Shown one piece after another: positions 1 through 8,040 of a stretch of DNA of 19,415 nt (within the stretch, counting starts at the first letter, position 1; each line of letters begins with the position of its first letter). The DNA comes from CAZVFX01 sp964626565 (lineage in GTDB: Bacteria; Myxococcota_A; UBA9042; CAIXZC01): contig CAZVFX010000132.1 of NCBI GenBank assembly GCA_964626565.1, positions 1 to 19,415 on the forward strand, given 5' to 3'. The translations under genes and the position numbers were made by a program. Below the pieces are notes generated by a model. It made no database searches. It was given only the letters and a program-made list of their open reading frames with translations, and was not told the origin of the DNA.

Positions 1-34
1 ATCTTCTGCCTTCCCATCCTTCCTTTTGGGGTGA

Positions 35-199
35 ATTGGATATTGGGGTCGCCTTCTGACGTGCCGAAGATGCGGAGGTACCGGCGCCTCATGCGACCCG
101 GCTCTGGAGGATGACCCGCGCCACTCCTATCAGTGTAACTCGTGGCTGTTCTGTCAGGACATCGGGAATGGAGCCGGGGAATGCGCTCCGACGCGGTAG
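35..199 (+). pseudogene. Frame-broken 3' end of a Cys-rich secreted protein
   Basis: This open frame has no ATG, GTG or TTG start. It is closed upstream by a TGA at 32-34 and ends with a TAG at 197-199. It encodes about 54 residues with six Cys in a spacing typical of secreted disulfide domains: a CRRCGG start, then GASC, SYQC, WLFC and GEC before a short APTR tail. A C..CGG.G..C pattern ending in G.C.P is common in myxobacterial Cys-rich proteins, and two other proteins in this window are Cys-rich. I infer that it is the degraded end of such a gene whose frame was lost near position 35. A sequencing indel would look the same. It could also be chance, because the fragment is short and lies at the window edge. 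Confidence 0.3.
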
Positions 200-260
200 G
201 GCACCTGCTCAAGGACTGAGGTATAGAAGAACGCGTCAGCGCTTCCGCATGCTTGGCATC

Positions 261-279
261 GTCTCACGCAGGTTGAGAC
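261..279 (-). other. Short hairpin just past a stop codon
   Basis: A perfect 6-bp stem (GTCTCA/TGAGAC) with a 7-nt loop begins 3 nt beyond the stop codon of the P-loop gene on the minus strand. There is no T-run after it, so it is not a convincing intrinsic terminator. It may protect the mRNA 3' end or be chance. Confidence 0.2.
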
Positions 280-282
280 AGT

Positions 283-840
283 CTACGGTGTAGTAGTCAA
301 GTAAGTTTCTGCCAGTGCAACCACTTCCTCAAACCTTGCTGAAGTGTCGAAGAAAGCAAATCCTCTTTGGGTGCATTCTTGTTGTAACGCGATGCTTGTT
401 TCTTTGCGCAACGCGAACTCCTCGGCAACCTTCTCTTGTGAAAGGTCCGGCGACCATGCGTTTGTGGATGGATACTGCAACTCCTCCCGCCACTTTGTCT
501 CGGCACCGGCCACGCAGTATCCCAGAAAGCAGACTCTGACGTCACTTGGAAACAGCGCCATGAGTTGGGAGGCATACTCGGGTGTGATCGCGAATCCCTC
601 CACGCAATAGTGCTCTCCGTTTTCCAGCATGGCGACTATCATCGGCTTGCAAACCGGCCACAGTCGCGGCGCTACGATGGCTTCTCGTTCGTTGGGGTCG
701 ACACCAAGAGAAGGCGCGCCGTGGTGGACTCCCATCATCAGGTAGTCGAGACTGAAGAATGGGATGCCGTGCCCCTTCAACAGTCGCCAGGCAAGCGTCG
801 TCTTTCCCGCCCGTCCCGGTCCCCCAATCAGATAGATCAT
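283..840 (-). CDS. P-loop kinase-like ATPase, 185 aa
   Basis: This is a small cytosolic P-loop protein. Its Walker A motif lies at the very N-terminus (GGPGRAGKTT, residues 6-15; Lys13 and Thr14 would bind the phosphates), after a hydrophobic first strand (MIYLI). The length and an early acidic site after the second strand (SLDYL, 30-34) suggest a nucleoside/adenylate-kinase-like fold that phosphorylates a small molecule. A VRVCFLGY strand at about 102-109 resembles a family of uncharacterised kinases, recalled from memory. The substrate cannot be read from the sequence. I chose the ATG at 840 over the in-frame GTG at 843 because an AAGGGA ribosome-binding site is well spaced from the ATG but too close to the GTG. 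The gene follows the peroxiredoxin-like gene on the same strand after 61 bp and may be co-transcribed with it. Confidence 0.75.
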   Translation of the reverse strand: MIYLIGGPGRAGKTTLAWRLLKGHGIPFFSLDYLMMGVHHGAPSLGVDPNEREAIVAPRLWPVCKPMIVAMLENGEHYCVEGFAITPEYASQLMALFPSDVRVCFLGYCVAGAETKWREELQYPSTNAWSPDLSQEKVAEEFALRKETSIALQQECTQRGFAFFDTSARFEEVVALAETYLTTTP

Positions 841-901
841 CACTTCCCTTGTGTCAGGCTTCGCTTCGTATCGAACACCATTCTACCCGCATGGCAGTGG
901 C

Positions 902-1435
902 TCAGGCAAGCCACTCCTCAATCTCCTCGATGGGTAGATGGTCCGAGATATCACGGCCGTAGAACGCTCTCTCGATGGTGCCGTCCGGGCCGATGAGAAA
1001 TTCGGCCGGCAACAACGCTTTGCGCCCCTCCATACGCCCGGGCATGAAACCCTTCTTGCCGGCCGCCAGCAAGTCGCCCACGCCAACCACCCCGGCTTTT
1101 AGAAATCCTGCCCACGATGATTCCACCCGGTACAGGTCGTAGAGATGATGTTTCGAATCGGACACGATGGGAAACGGCGGACACTGCTTGCCCACGTACT
1201 TCGCAATTCCCTCCGGCGGAGACTGGAACACCGCTACCAGGGACAGACCCCGCTCCTTGAACCCCTCAGCAAGTTCACCCAGCCGACTCACCCGCAGGTT
1301 ACAATACGGGCAAGACGCATAGCGGTAAAACGACAGATGCAGCCTTCCCCCCCGAAAATCCCGCAGTCGCACCGCGTTCCCTTCCGTATCCACCGCGTCC
1401 AACGGCGGCGCCTTGTCGCCAACTTTCAGCCGCAT
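902..1435 (-). CDS. Peroxiredoxin-like (AhpC/TSA) thiol protein, 177 aa
   Basis: This is a thioredoxin-fold protein of the AhpC/TSA and peroxiredoxin-like type, probably a cytosolic thiol peroxidase or thiol-disulfide oxidoreductase. The N-terminus has the usual peroxiredoxin opening (VGDKAPPLDAVDTEGNAV), a strand (LHLSFYRYA), and then the redox site SCPYCN with Cys42 and Cys45. The classical PxxxTxxC peroxidatic motif is absent and CxxC takes its place, as in peroxiredoxin-like (PRXL2/SelL-type) proteins rather than true 2-Cys enzymes. The C-terminal half keeps the fold's PAEFLIGPDGTI strand pair. No signal peptide is seen. A GGAGGTGA ribosome-binding site lies 4-6 nt before the ATG at 1435. 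It is first in line downstream of the gene-free region 1436-2318, so its promoter should lie there, but I could not identify a clear one. The fold call is firm; the reductant and substrate are unknown. Confidence 0.85.
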   Translation of the reverse strand: MRLKVGDKAPPLDAVDTEGNAVRLRDFRGGRLHLSFYRYASCPYCNLRVSRLGELAEGFKERGLSLVAVFQSPPEGIAKYVGKQCPPFPIVSDSKHHLYDLYRVESSWAGFLKAGVVGVGDLLAAGKKGFMPGRMEGRKALLPAEFLIGPDGTIERAFYGRDISDHLPIEEIEEWLA

Positions 1436-2140
1436 GGTTCACCTCCGCTTTGACCGTACTACCTGTTCACGCGGTTGGTCGGTCCAGCCGCCCGAACCTT
1501 ACGCGGGCACCCGGGCGGCATGGCCTTCTTCGACCTTGGCCGAGCCCGACATGATGCCCCCCTTGCACTCGCGCGCAATATGCGCCGCTCGTCCACTCCC
1601 CCCACGTGGGAGAGACGAGTAATTCCGCCACCACTTGAGCACGGACAACTGGCGATTGCGCACCGTTGGGTGCGCGCACCGAGGCCCCGCCGTTTTCGCG
1701 CCCGTAGGGCGCTGAACTCAGACACTCCTGCCGACGAACATGTACGAATTATGAAGAAAGTTTGGCCACATTGCGATCAAAACCACGATAACCATAGTGT
1801 AGGCATCGCTGTTTCGACACCCGGGTACAGCGCTGCCCCGGTCGTTGGCAATCAGGCTTGGCACGAGGGTAGACGGGCGCCCGGACTCTGTCCCGGGCGT
1901 GTCGCCTGCGGTGGGGGACCCCAGCTTCGATGTGGGTTGCATCCGCTTTACAAATTGCTTCCCGAAGCTGAAGTTCTTTTCTCCACCGTCTCCCCCAACG
2001 GGAGACGTGTGTCCGAACAAGGAGGAAGGAAACAAGGGGAAGGTAAGACAAACAAATACGAAAGAAGCTACATACAACTTCAAAGGGAGACGTATACCCT
2101 ACCCCTACACCAGCCAGTTGTCCTGGGAGGGCAAGGAGAT
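1436..2140. other. Gene-free stretch rich in hairpins
   Basis: I see no convincing coding sequence here. The open frames of 121 aa (-) and 227 aa (+) have weak starts, no ribosome-binding site and no recognisable domain. The stretch carries several perfect GC-rich stems: 1658-1664/1669-1675, 1698-1703/1707-1712 (3-nt loop), 1878-1884/1893-1899, 1923-1929/1963-1969 and 1987-1994/2000-2007 (8 bp, 5-nt loop). Composition is mixed, with AT-richer patches near 1740-1800 and a purine-rich plus strand near 2010-2100. Genes on both sides are on the minus strand, so it should hold the promoter of the peroxiredoxin-like gene and the end of the transporter transcript. It could be the remains of a mobile element, a structured RNA gene, or simply decayed DNA. 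Confidence 0.5.
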
Positions 2141-2319
2141 GGGCGACGATCTACTTGACGGACCGAGCAGGTCGAGGACACCGTGAACATCGGCGAGGAG
2201 CGAGGATGAGGCGTGGCCAAAGTCACGTCGAAGACGAGGGACGAAGCCGCCGAGCGTCAGCGAGGCCCGATGTTTACCGGTGGCCCGACCTGCGACGGGA
2301 GTCAAGTAGATCGTCGCCC
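2141..2319. mobile_element. MITE-like palindromic element, 19-bp inverted repeats
   Basis: The ends are a perfect 19-bp inverted repeat, GGGCGACGATCTACTTGAC at 2141-2159 and its reverse complement at 2301-2319. The symmetry continues inward at equal offsets: CAGGTCG at 2168-2174 pairs with 2286-2292, and AACATCGG at 2186-2193 pairs with 2267-2274. The whole 179 bp can therefore fold into one long hairpin with internal bulges and an apical region of about 70 nt. It encodes nothing. This architecture matches a non-autonomous miniature inverted-repeat transposable element or a large REP/BIME-like palindrome. No clear target-site duplication is visible (GAGAT to the left, TAAAG to the right). Its last base is the G of the TAG stop of the SulP gene; rejoining the flanks without it would give TAA, so the protein would be unchanged. 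As RNA it could also act as a transcript-ending hairpin. Confidence 0.6.
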
Positions 2320-4517
2320 TAAAGGAGTTGTCGGAGCGTACGGTTCATGAGGGTGAGGCGTTCGGAGAGCATGCGGGCTACATATTTATGGAGGCCGGCT
2401 GCGGCCTCAGGATCTTCGGCCAGCATTCGTTTGAGAGCGGATTTGGACAGTCGATAGACGGTGGTTGCTTGGTCTGCCACGGCTGAGGCGGAGCGAGGGG
2501 TCTTCAGGTACATGCCGACCTCGCCCACGATGGTGCCCGGCCGCAGGGTCTGCAGGCGCACCTCGTCTTTGCTACCTCGATCGAGCAGCACGGTTACCTG
2601 GCCAGCCTCGATGAAGAACATCTCTTCCGCAGCCGCACCCTGCTCCAGCAGAACGTCGCCGGGCGCCAGTTCCTTACGTTCGAAGAAGTCCATCATGCGG
2701 CGGAGCAGATCCACGGGAAAGGAGAGCTGGAGGTCGGTCCTGGTTGTGGGGTCATAGCCTTCAAGGTAGTCGGCCATGGCGATGATCCTTTCCTCGCACC
2801 ACTCCAAGCCGTGATCCAGGTCCGGCACCAGCTTGACTTCCCCTTCTTCCGTTTCGTCCCCGAAGGTCTTTTCAAGCGCGGCGGTGGCTCGGGGCGACAG
2901 GTGTGCGAACAACAGGTGAAAACCTTGCGTGTGCGCCATTTGCCGCATGCGTTCAAAACAACTGAACGCAGATGTATCGATACCGCTCACCAGCCGAAAA
3001 TCGAGAATCACGAAGCTCACCTGCCCCTCTCCCGAGGCAAGGATCTCGCGGACTCTCTCCAGCAGGTAATTGGCAGTGCCGAAGAACATGTATCCCTGAA
3101 GGACAAGGATCTGCGTCCGGTGGCCTTCGGCAGCCAGCGCTTTTTTGTGCCTGCGGTTACGCTCTACGTTGCTCTGGTATTCGGCCCCGGACAAGGCGTG
3201 CTTCACCACGTCAATGCGGCTGTATTCCATGATGAAGACCGCGACCGCCAGGGCTACGCCGACGCCGACACCCTGGAGAAAGCCGATGGATGCAATTGCG
3301 ACGAGAATAGCGATCACGATGAGGTAGTCGGAGCGGGGCAGTCTGGTTGCCGCCTCCACCACCCACTCGGTGAGGAACAGCAGGCCGAGGAACACGAGCA
3401 TTCCGCCCGCAACCATTTTTGGAAAATAGCCCATGACGCCCGCGCCGAAGATAAGGGCTGCCGCGCACATGGCCGCGGCTATGATGCCGGCGAGTTTTCC
3501 CCTCGCACCCAGCCGATGGGCCAGGGTGGTGTCTGCCAGGGCGTGATAGCCCGGAACACCGGCGCCCAGCGCGCCGGCCAGATTGGCGAGACCCGCGGCC
3601 TTCAGTTCCTGATTCAGATCGACGTCCTTGCGAAGGGCAAGTTCCAGCCCGGTGGCGTTGAGGAGGGTCGAGATGATGCTCATTACCACGATCGCGCCGA
3701 TACTGCCCGCCTGGCCCAGAACGGCTCCCCAGTCTGCGGCTGCCAGCTTGCTCGGGGTCATGGGCGCCCACAGACCGGCGTCCGGAAAGGGGCCCAGCAA
3801 CAAACCCTGGGCCCCGGCGTCAACCAACGACGAACCGGAAAGGAAGTTCACCAGGTAGAACCCGCCGATGCCCGCAAAGATGGTGAGGGGGATGGCGAGA
3901 AAATGGCTGGTCAGACGGTCCACCACAAGCAGTGCGATACCGAACCCGACCCCCGGCAGCCAGTAAACAAGACTAGAGCCCTCCGTCAGTGCGGACAGCA
4001 GCCCCCCTTCTCCCTCCCCGCCCACCATGACGCCCAAGCCCCCGGTGAGGAGCAGCCAGCCGATGCCGGCCAGAAAACCACCGATGACCGGATAGGGGAT
4101 GAAGCGCACCAGGTTGCCCAGTTTGAACTGCCCGAGAACAAGGAAACATACGCCGGTCAGAATGCCGGTCAGCGCGATGGCTGCGACCACTGTGGGAAGG
4201 GCTGCTTCCGGTGACATGGTGGTTGACAGCGTTGCGAAGATGCCGGCGCCCACCAGGGCCAGGATCGTTGCGGGTATATCCTGGGGCGTGGCGATCATAC
4301 CGGGATGGGAGCTGGCAAAGACCACGACCATCCCCACCGCCGCACCGCCGAAAAGGGAGAGTCCGATGCCAACAGACACAAAAGGGGCAAGGTCGCCGGA
4401 GAAGATCAGCGCTCCGAAGGCCACGGCCAGGGCCACGTTCAGTATGCCCAGGACGACGCCGGCGATGATGCCCGAGGCGAGTCTCCTGCTGCTGCTTTCG
4501 CTCTGGACTTCGTTCAT
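2319..4517 (-). CDS. SulP-family anion transporter with STAS and cyclic-nucleotide-binding domains, 732 aa
   Basis: This is an inner-membrane SLC26/SulP-type transporter for an inorganic or small organic anion (sulfate, bicarbonate and others occur in the family). Residues 14-430 are a run of hydrophobic helices. A STAS domain spans about 467-560, with the VSGIDTSAF turn (510-518) where related domains carry a phosphorylatable Ser/Thr. A Crp-like cyclic-nucleotide-binding domain fills about 604-715. Its phosphate cassette is GEVGMYLKTPRSASAV with Glu666 and Arg675, the residues that contact the nucleotide in Crp, so binding looks possible. There is no DNA-binding domain. The ATG at 4517 is preferred because AAGGAG lies 3 nt upstream; the longer frame from 4544 has no ribosome-binding site. 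The gene starts 36 bp after the symporter gene and is surely in its operon. The substrate is unknown. Confidence 0.9.
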   Translation of the reverse strand: MNEVQSESSSRRLASGIIAGVVLGILNVALAVAFGALIFSGDLAPFVSVGIGLSLFGGAAVGMVVVFASSHPGMIATPQDIPATILALVGAGIFATLSTTMSPEAALPTVVAAIALTGILTGVCFLVLGQFKLGNLVRFIPYPVIGGFLAGIGWLLLTGGLGVMVGGEGEGGLLSALTEGSSLVYWLPGVGFGIALLVVDRLTSHFLAIPLTIFAGIGGFYLVNFLSGSSLVDAGAQGLLLGPFPDAGLWAPMTPSKLAAADWGAVLGQAGSIGAIVVMSIISTLLNATGLELALRKDVDLNQELKAAGLANLAGALGAGVPGYHALADTTLAHRLGARGKLAGIIAAAMCAAALIFGAGVMGYFPKMVAGGMLVFLGLLFLTEWVVEAATRLPRSDYLIVIAILVAIASIGFLQGVGVGVALAVAVFIMEYSRIDVVKHALSGAEYQSNVERNRRHKKALAAEGHRTQILVLQGYMFFGTANYLLERVREILASGEGQVSFVILDFRLVSGIDTSAFSCFERMRQMAHTQGFHLLFAHLSPRATAALEKTFGDETEEGEVKLVPDLDHGLEWCEERIIAMADYLEGYDPTTRTDLQLSFPVDLLRRMMDFFERKELAPGDVLLEQGAAAEEMFFIEAGQVTVLLDRGSKDEVRLQTLRPGTIVGEVGMYLKTPRSASAVADQATTVYRLSKSALKRMLAEDPEAAAGLHKYVARMLSERLTLMNRTLRQLL

Positions 4518-4553
4518 ACTCTCCTTACCACTCCAACCACTCATACTGCGGGG

Positions 4554-6665
4554 CTAAAACTCCTTTTCGATGCGAAGGATGGTGCCGGGGACGTAGTGGC
4601 CGTTGCCGAGTACGTCGGGAGCCAGAGAGAAGGAGTCGCCTTCCCGTGACGGCGCCAGTTTCGCATGGGTTGACCGCAACCCTCCCAGCCACCACCGGCG
4701 GTCGGTGACATATACCATGTCCCCCGGTTCCGCGGCCATGGTCTCCATGGCGCCGGGCGAAACCGCTACTGTACCCTCTGCCAGGGACGCATCTTCCGTG
4801 TATCCGGCCCACACCTTTTTGCCCGTCCGGTAGTTGGGTTTGCCGCCTTTGAACAGTTCACGGGCCCGCTCCAGGGAAAATACGGTGAGGCCGTCCATTC
4901 TAGCCGTGGAAGGAGCTTTGGTGACCAGGGCCACTACAATGCCGACGCCGAAACAGACGAGCAGGTTATACAAGGCGGCCATGTACTTGAAGGGGTGTAC
5001 CGCGTCCATCTTGACGCCGTGGGCAAGCGGTGCAATCAGGTACTCAGGAAAGACCTGCCCCAGAACCATCAAGGCCACTCCACCGATGAACGTGGCAATG
5101 ACTGCCTTGGACGTATATCGACGCCAGAAGACCCCGAGGAACACCGCGGCCACCAAAGGTGGCGTGAGTGTCGTATGGAACTTGGCGTGGGCCTCGTACA
5201 GGGTGGCAAAACTGCGGAACGGATAGGTAGCCAGCACGCCGATCAAGGTGGCCAGTGCGGAGAACAGCATCGCGGCCTTCAGGTAGTGCTTGTCCTTGCG
5301 GTTCTTGACGATAGGCCGGTAGATGTCGTTGATGGTGATTGCCGCCACCGCGTTGATTAGAGTGTCCACGGTGGACATCAGTGCGGCCACCACCGCGGCG
5401 ATGAGGAAGGCAAATACCATGGGGGATGAAACGATGGCCGCGACCCGGGTAAAAACTTCGTCCGGGACTGCGTCTGGGCTCAGGATATCGGGCCGGGCGG
5501 TGGAAATCGCTCTTCCGACCCAGCCGGCATTGCACACCACGATGGCGGACAGGGGTAGCAGGAACAGGGCGTTACCCGCGACCGCTTTTCGCCCTTCGTT
5601 CACTGAGCGGCAAGCCATGAACCTCATGATGAGGCCCTGGTTCAGGAAGAGGAAACCGATGGACCCGGCCACCCCGTCCTGCCAGAACACCCCGACAAAG
5701 TTGAAATCCTGTGGTTCGTTGAAGTGGGCCAGGGGCATTTTGAAGGAGGCCGGAAGTGCGCCCCAGAACGCATCGAACCCGCCGAGCCAGTTGAGGCCGA
5801 GAAAGAAAAGCAGAAAGCCCCCGATAATCAGGATGATTCCTTGCAGCAGGTCGGTGAAGATCACTGCGGTCTGGCCACCGAAGGTGATGTAGACTCCGGC
5901 GACAATTGCCACGGTCCAGACGATGGCGTCGAGGCCGAGGTTGAAGCCCATGAAGTCCACGAGAACCGGCTGCAGCGTTTTGGCCATGGTGAGGAAGCCG
6001 ATGGCGATGTAGCCCAGCATGTAGCCCAATATTGCGATGGTTGCGAGGATGCGAGCCGGCCGGTTGAAGCGCTTCTCGAAGTACTCCGGAATGGACTTGA
6101 TGCCGGTGAAATAGACGATTGGCAGCCAGCCGAACATAAACAGCGGCATGAAGAACCAGTCGTTGGTATAGGTCATGGATGCGGAGAAACCGTGCTGGAA
6201 CCCTTTGGCCGAGTATTTGAGGAACGAGTGTGAGCCCACCCCGGTGGCCACGATGGAGATCATGATGAGCCACCATGAGAAGCGCCTTCCTCCGAAGAAG
6301 AAGTCGGAGGTGGACTTGTTGTAGCGGGCGAAATATGCGCCGAAACCGAGCACTGCGACAATGTACCCGATGACGATTGCAAAGAAGAGCATCGGTGAGG
6401 GTTTGCCCGCCACCTCCGAACCTGCGCCTACGCTTGCGTCTACCGGGCCGGAATTGAGTGCGGCGATGGAACTGCCGCCGTGGAGAGCCATGAACCACAC
6501 GAACCCGAACAGGAGCGCGTACAACCAGAACCGGTCGGAGCGTCGTTGCCGATTTGCCGCCCCACTCTTCCAGATCAGCCAGAACCCGAGGAAGAAGATG
6601 ATCCCCCCGACCGCGTACTGATACAGATACGGTAGCCACGTACGAGCAAAATCCATCTGGGCCAT
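4554..6665 (-). CDS. SSS-family sodium:solute symporter with soluble C-terminal extension, 703 aa
   Basis: This is an inner-membrane Na+-coupled symporter of the solute:sodium symporter (LeuT-fold) family. Visible family marks are SIPEYFEKRFN (191-201) in the signature loop, GGQTAVIFTD (263-272), and the TM8 sodium-site helix with STVDTLINAV (431-440). An additional N-terminal part has two helices (about 11-33 and 47-62) and a polar loop before the next hydrophobic segment at 91-113. After the last helix (about 568-584) comes a soluble tail of about 120 residues (VYVTDRRWWLGGLRSTHAKL, 651-670), longer than in simple family members and with no histidine-kinase module. GGGAGG lies 6 nt before the ATG at 6665, so I reject the longer frame from 6713. 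The gene lies 84 bp after the lipoprotein gene and 36 bp before the SulP gene. The substrate cannot be told. Confidence 0.9.
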   Translation of the reverse strand: MAQMDFARTWLPYLYQYAVGGIIFFLGFWLIWKSGAANRQRRSDRFWLYALLFGFVWFMALHGGSSIAALNSGPVDASVGAGSEVAGKPSPMLFFAIVIGYIVAVLGFGAYFARYNKSTSDFFFGGRRFSWWLIMISIVATGVGSHSFLKYSAKGFQHGFSASMTYTNDWFFMPLFMFGWLPIVYFTGIKSIPEYFEKRFNRPARILATIAILGYMLGYIAIGFLTMAKTLQPVLVDFMGFNLGLDAIVWTVAIVAGVYITFGGQTAVIFTDLLQGIILIIGGFLLFFLGLNWLGGFDAFWGALPASFKMPLAHFNEPQDFNFVGVFWQDGVAGSIGFLFLNQGLIMRFMACRSVNEGRKAVAGNALFLLPLSAIVVCNAGWVGRAISTARPDILSPDAVPDEVFTRVAAIVSSPMVFAFLIAAVVAALMSTVDTLINAVAAITINDIYRPIVKNRKDKHYLKAAMLFSALATLIGVLATYPFRSFATLYEAHAKFHTTLTPPLVAAVFLGVFWRRYTSKAVIATFIGGVALMVLGQVFPEYLIAPLAHGVKMDAVHPFKYMAALYNLLVCFGVGIVVALVTKAPSTARMDGLTVFSLERARELFKGGKPNYRTGKKVWAGYTEDASLAEGTVAVSPGAMETMAAEPGDMVYVTDRRWWLGGLRSTHAKLAPSREGDSFSLAPDVLGNGHYVPGTILRIEKEF

Positions 6666-6749
6666 GGGCAGCCTCCCGATGCCTAGGAGCAGTTCAGTGG
6701 TCGATAGTAGCATTGCGGTGGTTCTCAGTAAAGACGTTGCAGAAACCGC

Positions 6750-7889
6750 CTAAGGGCACACTACCACGGGAAGGGTGCCTTCCTCAGCGTCGGCCCCCAG
6801 CGCTAGAAAGTAGGCGCGGTTCCAGGTGTCGGTGGCGGCTTCGAGGAGGAGGGCGCAGCGGCCCGCGGCTTCGTCTTCGTTGCCGTGGCCTGATAGGGAG
6901 GCAAGGGCTGAGGTGGCGGTGACGGCGAGGTAGGCGCGGTTGATATCCACCAGGATAGTCCAAGCCTGGGGGCTGATCGAGCCTTCGCTCCACAGCCCTT
7001 CACCGATGGCGACCCACCCTTCGCTCTTGGTCACTTCAGCGGCCAGCATCTCCCAGGTTTCGTTGGGCGGTTCGTCCAGTTGCTTCAGAGCGTCCCGGTA
7101 GGCCCCGTAAACCTCCAGGGGCGAGCCGGCCACCGGGCAATCCAGATACTTGGGGCATGGGTTCGACATGTCGGCAGCATCTGCGCCGGGGGGCGGGTTG
7201 GCCAGGATCGCTTTGACGTATCCGTGATTGTAGCCGTAGAGGGTGAGCAAGGAATCCATGAGGGATTCGAAAAGGCCTCCTCCCGGCGGCCCCAGCAGGC
7301 CGTCGAGGTTGGTTGCGAACACCTCGGAAGGGGAACCGCTCGCGGCCAGAAGGGCGAGAGCCGCGGCGTTGTCCGCTATTCCCAGGAAGTCCTCTTCCTT
7401 TACCGGCCCTTCCTCGGGGCCTTCCTCTCCTTCGCCTCCCGGATGGCTCATGCCCAGATCCGCGTTGTCCCGGAACCACAGGCCTCCGTACCAGCCGGAG
7501 AGGTACATATGTCCCAACAGCACGGCAGGCCCGGGGCCTTCCGGATCACAAAGCGCACCAACCGACTCCAGCGGCATTCCTTTAAAGAAGAAGGAGGGCG
7601 CGCCGCCCTCGCCACCGGTATCCGCGCACCAGGCACCTGCCTGCTCGGCCAGCAGGTTCTCATCTACGGCCAGGCCGTCGTTGGACCACCACGGATAAGG
7701 TGGCAGAACCAGCTCGGCCGCGACCGGGGAAGCCAGTTCCGGAGCCAAATCCACCGTCAACTCGTTTGTCGAGGCATCGCTTACGGCCATGTCGAGACCT
7801 GCATCTACCGGGCTGTCGCCGGAGGCACAGGAGAGGCCCGTCAACAGTGCGGGCATTCCGACGACAAGTATGGCTCTGAACAGGTTCAC
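6750..7889 (-). CDS. Putative lipoprotein of unknown function, 379 aa
   Basis: I do not recognise the family. The N-terminus is a hydrophobic export signal ending LTGLSC, with Cys21 as a probable though imperfect lipobox cysteine. A low-complexity Asp/Ala/Glu-rich linker (about 25-60) follows, typical of myxobacterial surface lipoproteins. The folded part contains FFFKGMPLES, HMYLSGWYGGLWFRD, an acidic Gly/Glu-rich insert (151-165), and a helical C-terminal half with Trp-rich segments near 280-315. Six further Cys (88, 113, 245, 251, 345, 378) could form three disulfides in the periplasm. The start codon is GTG, supported by GGAGGAG 7 nt upstream. A sigma-70-like promoter lies at 7961-7989. 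The SSS gene follows 84 bp downstream, so read-through into the transporter operon is possible. An acquired or accessory periplasmic partner for those transporters is only a guess. Confidence 0.75.
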   Translation of the reverse strand: MNLFRAILVVGMPALLTGLSCASGDSPVDAGLDMAVSDASTNELTVDLAPELASPVAAELVLPPYPWWSNDGLAVDENLLAEQAGAWCADTGGEGGAPSFFFKGMPLESVGALCDPEGPGPAVLLGHMYLSGWYGGLWFRDNADLGMSHPGGEGEEGPEEGPVKEEDFLGIADNAAALALLAASGSPSEVFATNLDGLLGPPGGGLFESLMDSLLTLYGYNHGYVKAILANPPPGADAADMSNPCPKYLDCPVAGSPLEVYGAYRDALKQLDEPPNETWEMLAAEVTKSEGWVAIGEGLWSEGSISPQAWTILVDINRAYLAVTATSALASLSGHGNEDEAAGRCALLLEAATDTWNRAYFLALGADAEEGTLPVVVCP

Positions 7890-7960
7890 TTGTACGCTCC
7901 TCCAAAGTCCGGGTCCACGGTTCGTTTGTGTCCGATGTCGGTCCCCTCGAACACAGGTCG

Positions 7961-7989
7961 ACTATATTTTTTTCGCCTTACACTATCAA
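7961..7989 (-). promoter_or_regulatory. Sigma-70-like promoter for the 379-aa lipoprotein gene
   Basis: On the minus strand, TTGATA and TATAGT are separated by exactly 17 bp (5/6 matches at each box). The spacer ends in seven A. The implied start near 7954 gives a leader of about 65 nt before the GTG start at 7889. The site lies in the 151-bp divergent gap with the small lipoprotein gene, whose own promoter is not obvious. Confidence 0.6.
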
Positions 7990-8040
7990 GCTTATCAAGA
8001 AGGGTCCGTTAAGTTCATTTGTTGCGAAGGAGGTAGGGAC

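Noticed and set aside
1475..2158. 227-aa plus-strand and 121-aa minus-strand open frames in the gene-free region
   Set aside because: No ribosome-binding sites, a weak TTG start for the minus frame, and no recognisable domain. Neither looks like a protein.
2331..2352. Resemblance to a group II intron domain V end (GAGCGTACGGTTC)
   Set aside because: The bases encode the conserved end of the SulP nucleotide-binding domain in frame, and there is no intron reverse transcriptase or matching domain V partner strand.
2811..4214. 467-aa open frame on the plus strand
   Set aside because: It lies antisense to the well-supported SulP gene, has no domain or ribosome-binding site, and reads as low-complexity Gln/His/Gly/Arg typical of shadow frames.
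5572..6639. 355-aa open frame inside the SSS gene, minus strand, other frame
   Set aside because: Arg/His-rich composition and full overlap with the in-frame symporter, which has all family motifs and a good ribosome-binding site.
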